In this document: piece by piece, positions 59,259-64,000 of the stretch
Layout: each line of letters starts with the position of its first letter
Numbering within the stretch: position 1 is the stretch's first letter
NCBI RefSeq assembly: GCF_000208865.1
Contig: NC_018390.1
Location: 5,350,270-5,414,269 of the forward strand
DNA from: Neospora caninum Liverpool
Taxonomy: Eukaryota; Apicomplexa; Conoidasida; Eucoccidiorida; Sarcocystidae
Direction of reading: 5' to 3'
Length of the DNA: 64,000 nt
The notes under the pieces: generated by a model
Databases searched by the model: none
Told to the model about the DNA's origin: nothing
The model's input: the letters and a program-made list of their open reading frames with translations, nothing else
Position numbers and translations under genes: made by a program

Positions 59259-61101
59259 TCACGGCCTCTCTTGCCCCTCAAAAAGAAAACCGGACGATTC
59301 CCTGCTTTCCCTTTGTGTCTCCTCGGTGTGCATTTGCTTCTTTCTGCGACCGCGTCTCTTACCCCGATTGAGGACTTTGGAGAGAGCCGGATTTTCGGCG
59401 GCTGCGCTGACTCTCTCCTTGTCTTTCAGTTGGCGATTGATCGTCTTATATGACACGTGCTTGCCCTCAATGATTCGCACCTCGCTCTTCATCCACACAG
59501 GCGCTGATCGCAGGAGCTTAACGAGAACCAGGAGCCCAATTAACGTGGCCTGAGGCAGACGTGACAACGGGCGAGGCCGACACACCCGAGGGGCGACGAA
59601 GAGTGAGGATTGAAAGGGAGAAAAAGAGGATAGAACGGAAGAAAGAATGGGGAACACGACGTGATGACCTCCCGTGGAAATGGAAAACCTCAAAACACCC
59701 ATGCACAGCACCCCGTCGATGTGGTCATCACAAGCGGTGTCTCCCGCTGCTGGTTCTCACAAAAGAAAGAATAGCTCTGGCCACGTGTAGGCTGCATTTT
59801 TCACACATATGCACGCGCGCATACATGTACATACCTACATAGAAGTCGACAAATGGAGATTCACAATATATACGTATGTATATATATAGATAGATAAATA
59901 GATAGGAATAGATGTGCATGTCGGTGTCTGTACGCACAAATATCCATATATATATATATATATATATATATGTATACAACAGTATCCGTCGATGCAGACG
60001 CGCCGTCTGCGTCTTTTTCTCTCGAATCCTTCGCTCTGACCTGGGAGCAGTGAGGAATGGTGGGCTGAAAGGAGACCACGATCCTGCCTTGTCGCCCTTT
60101 TCCACCTTTGTACGCGAGCTCCATGGCCCGGACTTCCGGCCGAACTCTGGGGGTAACTCGCGTGTCTGGTTTTTCCCTCGGCTCTTTACAGCAGCAGAGC
60201 TTTTTGTCGGCTTCACAACTCGAGGCCGCGGAGAGACTGCCCGCAGGTTGTGCACCTTGGGAGAGTTCGTTCAACTCTTCACACGCTCCAGTGCCGACGC
60301 GAGGGTGAGGCTCGGGCCGAGAGGAAGACAAACAACAGGAAGATGATGCAGCGACACAAGTTGAAGAAGCAGGCAAACTGGACGAGGGTTGTTGGCTGGA
60401 AGCATCGCGCTGCGCGTCCGCCTCCGGCGCTGAAGCGCGCGTACACGACTCGGGAACATCCTGATTCTCAACTCTTGAGTATCGAGTGCGCTCTGTCCCC
60501 CCATGCGTGCGTTCCTTGTTTCGCGCCCCGCTTCCCTCCGCACCCGATTGTCTTCGGTCCTTGGGTTCGCTATCAGTCCCTGTATCTGAGTGGGACTCCA
60601 ACCCTGAACCGGGGAAAAGAAGAGATTCTAGGTCGTCGCACGAAACAGTTGAATCACTCTCTCCGGAAGAAAAACTACTGGTGCTCCAGGCAATTCCCGA
60701 GTCCTGCCGCAGGGAATTCGAGGCAAACGCGTCTCGCACAGCGCTTTCCCGGTTGCTTAGCCGGCGACTACCCGGTCTCCGTCTATAAGACGCCTCCCGT
60801 CCAGGCCCCAAAGCAGCCGAAGAAAGTTCTCTCCGTGAGCCTTTTTGGCTCCTGGCGTCGCGGGCGTCGTCAGAGTCAGAGTCGAAACTGCTAGACCGAT
60901 CGTCGTTCGAATCCCAGAGTTCACGACAGTCGCTCACACTTAGCCGATCGACAGCGACTACATCGAGTTGCTCCAGCGAGTACGGATGCTCGGGGTCTTG
61001 AATGTGTTTTACATAGCTGAAAATCTCCTGCACACATCCACACACACACATCAAGCACCTTCCGCTATGCACCTCTACCCAAAACACGCTCAAGCGAAAA
61101 G

Positions 61102-61132
<31 letters not shown>

Positions 61133-61139
61133 TATATAC

Positions 61140-61179
<40 letters not shown>

Positions 61180-62071
61180 GAATGGAGTGGAAAGAGTCGC
61201 ATAAGGGGAGTTACCTGTGTTCCTTGCAGAAACGGTTTCTTGCCATCCATTCTCCCCATGGAAAGACCGGAGCGCCACAGTCTGTCGCTCCTCGTTTTAG
61301 GTTGGAGCATCTGTTGGGTGGGATCCCGACACCGCTGCGCGCCGCTCTTACCTCGGCAGTGAAGGGTTCCCGCGGGCGCAGGCGTCTTCGCATCTGCTTC
61401 TTCGAGAGCCAGACTTCGAAGACTCGATTTCCTCCCGGCATCGCGTCCGATGCGTCTCTCTTCCTCCGCTCCACCTCTTCTCTGTCTCTCTCTTTGCCTG
61501 TTCGCTCTCTGCTCTCTTCTTTTTCGGATCGAATTGCCCCCGACTCCAGCGTTCTCTCCCGCGTTCTCGCTCTCCCCCATCTCTCCCTCTCTCGCGCGTT
61601 TTTCTCCAAAAGAAAGGCCCGCACAGTCGCCTCCGCTTTCAAGAGCGAAATGTAGTCCCGGATTTGCCGGCGGACGTCTCGTTTTTGACGGCGCAGCACG
61701 ACCTGCGTGATTTCATTTCCACCCTCAAAAGCGTGTCTGTGCATGGGGGCGAAGTGCGAGGTTCGTGTCTCCGCACTTTTATCTTGGAAAACGGAAGGCG
61801 AATCTCCTGGACGCGTCTCGGCGAAAGCCTCCGCGTTCTGCTGAGGGTTAGCATGTGACCTGCGCTTCGCAGATCCGCCAGCTTCCAGCAGGGGAAAGTA
61901 GAAGATCTCGGGATTTGCGAACGAGGAAACCCAGCTGGGTTTCCGCGTGGAGGCCCTGAACAGGGAAGCGAGGCGCGCGTGCGAAGAGGGAGACGCGTCT
62001 TCATCGGAGGCGAGAAAATCTTCGTCCGACTCGGGACGGTCTTCCAACACCGTCGGATTCGGATTTTCCAT
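59259..62071 (-). CDS. CIA2/MIP18 (FAM96) family cytosolic iron-sulfur assembly factor with large insertion
   Basis: Member of the family that, with CIA1 and MMS19, delivers Fe-S clusters to cytosolic and nuclear proteins. Three exons, all junctions phase 0: 62071-61352, 61027-60041, 59549-59259; 665 residues versus about 160 in human CIA2B. The start MENPNPTVL matches the conserved LENANPLIY-type N terminus. Exon 2 opens with EIFSYVKHIQDPEHPYSLEQ, the start of the DUF59 fold. The fold then breaks off after VDRLSVSD and resumes some 280 residues later with VVSFQPTIPHCSQ, which has the conserved functional Cys. Exon 3 continues ATLIGLLVLVKLLR and NRQLKDKERVSAAAENPAL, as in the family. The insertion is Ser/Asp/Glu-rich and disordered, and a second extra segment of about 220 residues, Arg/Glu-rich and helical in its later part, follows the N terminus. 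A GTAACT donor at 61214 is an unused alternative. Confidence 0.93.
61102..61179. repeat. (TA)n microsatellite in CIA2 intron 1
   Basis: About 78 bases of TA with CATA interruptions, inside the intron between 61352 and 61027. A further TA run lies at 59949-59971 in intron 2. Confidence 0.93.
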
Positions 62072-64000
62072 GGTTGCCGCGTTGATTCGTCGGCATGCCC
62101 GAGTACAAACGACGCTATAGACAGCCGGTGCGACACGCGGGAAAATGTTCGAGACGAAACGGAGCGCTTCGGGGGCAATTTCAATCGTTCAAAATGGGGG
62201 AAAACGGCCGCCGAAGAAGGCGGGACTCATCGCAGACGCGCGCAGAGCGGAGGAAGGCCGGGCTGGACTCAGGGAAAAGACACGATGTTTGGGAGACGAA
62301 GGAAACACGACACGAAGAAGAACGGAGGAATGATGACCAGAGTGAATTACCGACACACACAGAGACAACAGAGAGAAAGGACAAGAAGTCAAGCGACGGG
62401 CAACCGGAGAGGAAGCCGAAGTGACACGGAAAAGTCTTATCTAGAAAAGGTCCGGAGACGCCCTTCACGCTTCAACCGCCAATATCGATGGAGCTGAAAA
62501 AGCATCTTTGCCTTGAAGTTCTGAGTCTGAGCCACGGACATTTTTCGGGAAACGTTTGATACAACGACCCGAGACGAGACGTCGCGGGCAACATGCATGC
62601 GCGCGTGCATTTCCAGCTGATGCTGCCGTGGCCGACACAAACTGGAGGAATTCCACTTAACCTGTCAGACGTTCACTCCAACACACATAAATACAAATTC
62701 TGTGTGATGGAACTAGGCTTTTCGAGATGCATGCGTACACCAGCAAAAAAATTTATCCTCGAATTAAAAGCAAAAATTTGCTGAAAAGATTAGTATTTTT
62801 ATACAATTTGAATCGGTAATCTGACACCACTCGCCAGTGAGCCGTCCGGAGCCCAACCAGAGGGGCTGTCTTCGCGAAACAGACTCTCCTCTAGGGTGTA
62901 AGAAAATACTTTGGCAGGCTCTGTCTCTCCCCAGCAGATTGTTTATGCCAGGCACCGTTTTTTTGATGGAGGGTACACGCAAAGTTGATTCGTTACCCTT
63001 TCAAGAATTCGGAAATCAGATACAGTTCCCTTGCCACCCTCATACAGACTAGGAGGCGTCAGCAAAGCCAGCGCTTCGGTTCCCCGTACACAAATTCAAC
63101 CGCCACCAGTCACCGTGAAACGTTCATGGGGATTTGCGAGGTATCGCTAAGGGGTTGCTAACACCTCTAATCTTTGGTAGGTTGGCTGGGGCAAACTGCG
63201 ACCTGTTCTCGAGTCTCATGTTCTCCGTCGTGTATTTTCGGTAATACTTTGAATACTGTTACCACGCGTGACGAGAGAAAGCTGCTCAAATCCTTCAACT
63301 CTGCGCAGACATCTCCGTAAGCATCGTTCCGCCCGAAGTGTGGTCGAGGAGTCTGCTGCTCGGCGAGTAGCTTCTCTGTGTATTTTTAAAGCGTAGGTGC
63401 ACATTGTGTGTGGCTTGCCGATCCGTCACCGGTGCGAGGACACTTTCATTTAGCCTCTCGAGAGGCGCATCGGCCGCCGTGAAACGGGTTCACGTCCAAA
63501 CGCGCGCACCGTCTACCATTGTTTGCACGCGTCTGATCATGTGTGTACTCCTGTGGATATTCAAGCGTAGGTGCACATTGGTGGTGTCGCTTGCGAATCT
63601 GTTGCTTGCAGCCGAGATAGTTTTCTCTTTCGCATAACGCGTTTCTGCGTGTAACGCCCATGTGTATTCCAGGTGATTCCCATGTGTATTCCAAGTTTTT
63701 TTGGTGAGTTGAGGGTCCGGGCCAGTGTCGAACAAGAAAACGTGGAAGGACCGGAGAAAGAGAAGACATCCGTGCACAGCAACACACGGGAGTTGCCGAA
63801 TCAGCACCTGCCGGAAAGATGCCATCCTGCATACGCATCCAGGTCCAGCCACCGTGATATACAAATGAATGTACAGAGTTGCGAGTTTCGGCAGTCAAAC
63901 GGGTGGCTCGGGGTACACATGTCGGCACACATGTATGTTCAGAGAGTGAGAGGTTTCTGCGTAGAATGTTCTTCGCATGCAGACACGTGTCGAGGTTCGA
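62072..64000. other. Region upstream of CIA2 gene; no gene seen
   Basis: It contains the CIA2 promoter region. TGCATGCG/GCATGCGT motifs occur at about 62593-62610 and 62729-62738. A 17-base sequence (AGCGTAGGTGCACATTG) occurs twice, at 63390 and 63564, with looser similarity after it. A short direct repeat CCCATGTGTATTCCA occurs twice near 63658-63692. No coding sequence is supported. Confidence 0.4.

Noticed and set aside
60904..60914. GTTCGAATCCC, resembling a tRNA T-arm
   Set aside because: It lies inside CIA2 coding sequence and no acceptor stem or anticodon arm can be folded around it.
61214..61351. CIA2 exon 1 extending to the GTAACT donor at 61214
   Set aside because: It would end in phase 2 and break the frame into exon 2; the GTAAGA donor at 61351 gives phase 0 and a clean join to EIFSYVKHIQ.

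Overview
The window looks like nuclear DNA of a sarcocystid coccidian (Apicomplexa), most like Toxoplasma gondii or a close relative such as Hammondia or Neospora. Reasons: many short exons with GT..AG introns, very long low-complexity Ser/Ala/Arg/Glu-rich insertions inside conserved enzymes, (TA)n microsatellites in introns and gaps, scattered TGCATGC-type motifs, an apicoplast-type isoprenoid enzyme (IspE), and small fragments of organellar DNA (mitochondrial cytb, plastid-type 16S rRNA) in gaps. Species assignment is inference; no marker here is diagnostic.

Layout, left to right. 1-6955 (+): 3' part of a many-exon gene for an unrecognised protein with hydrophobic segments near both ends of the visible part. 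8155-8312: decayed mitochondrial cytb fragment. 9564-12248 (-): large disordered protein with one C-terminal CCCH zinc finger. 15329-15536: plastid-type 16S rRNA fragment. 17438-22353 (+): TruB/Pus4-type tRNA pseudouridine synthase in about eight exons. 23622-25190 (-): unrecognised low-complexity ORF, with a 62-bp tandem duplication just beyond it. 27445 to at least 31488 (+): choline/ethanolamine kinase, last exon not resolved. 34178-37348 (-): IspE, convergent with the kinase. 41140-45630 (+): GLFG nucleoporin of Nup58/Nup49 type, in which a 529-bp GLFG block in exon 1 recurs almost unchanged in the last exon. 46758-55782 (-): large multi-exon gene for an unrecognised, probably secreted, beta-rich protein. 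59259-62071 (-): CIA2/MIP18 (FAM96) family protein with a roughly 280-residue acidic/serine-rich insertion inside its conserved domain.

The recognisable genes are unlinked housekeeping functions: tRNA modification, phospholipid head-group activation, apicoplast isoprenoid synthesis, nuclear pore, and cytosolic Fe-S targeting. I see no operon-like logic and no defence system, transposon, CRISPR array or gene cluster. The most unusual items are the duplicated GLFG block, the split CIA2 domain, the two organellar insertions and the two large unrecognised genes. Exon limits come from GT/AG sites plus reading-phase agreement; those marked approximate need transcript data.
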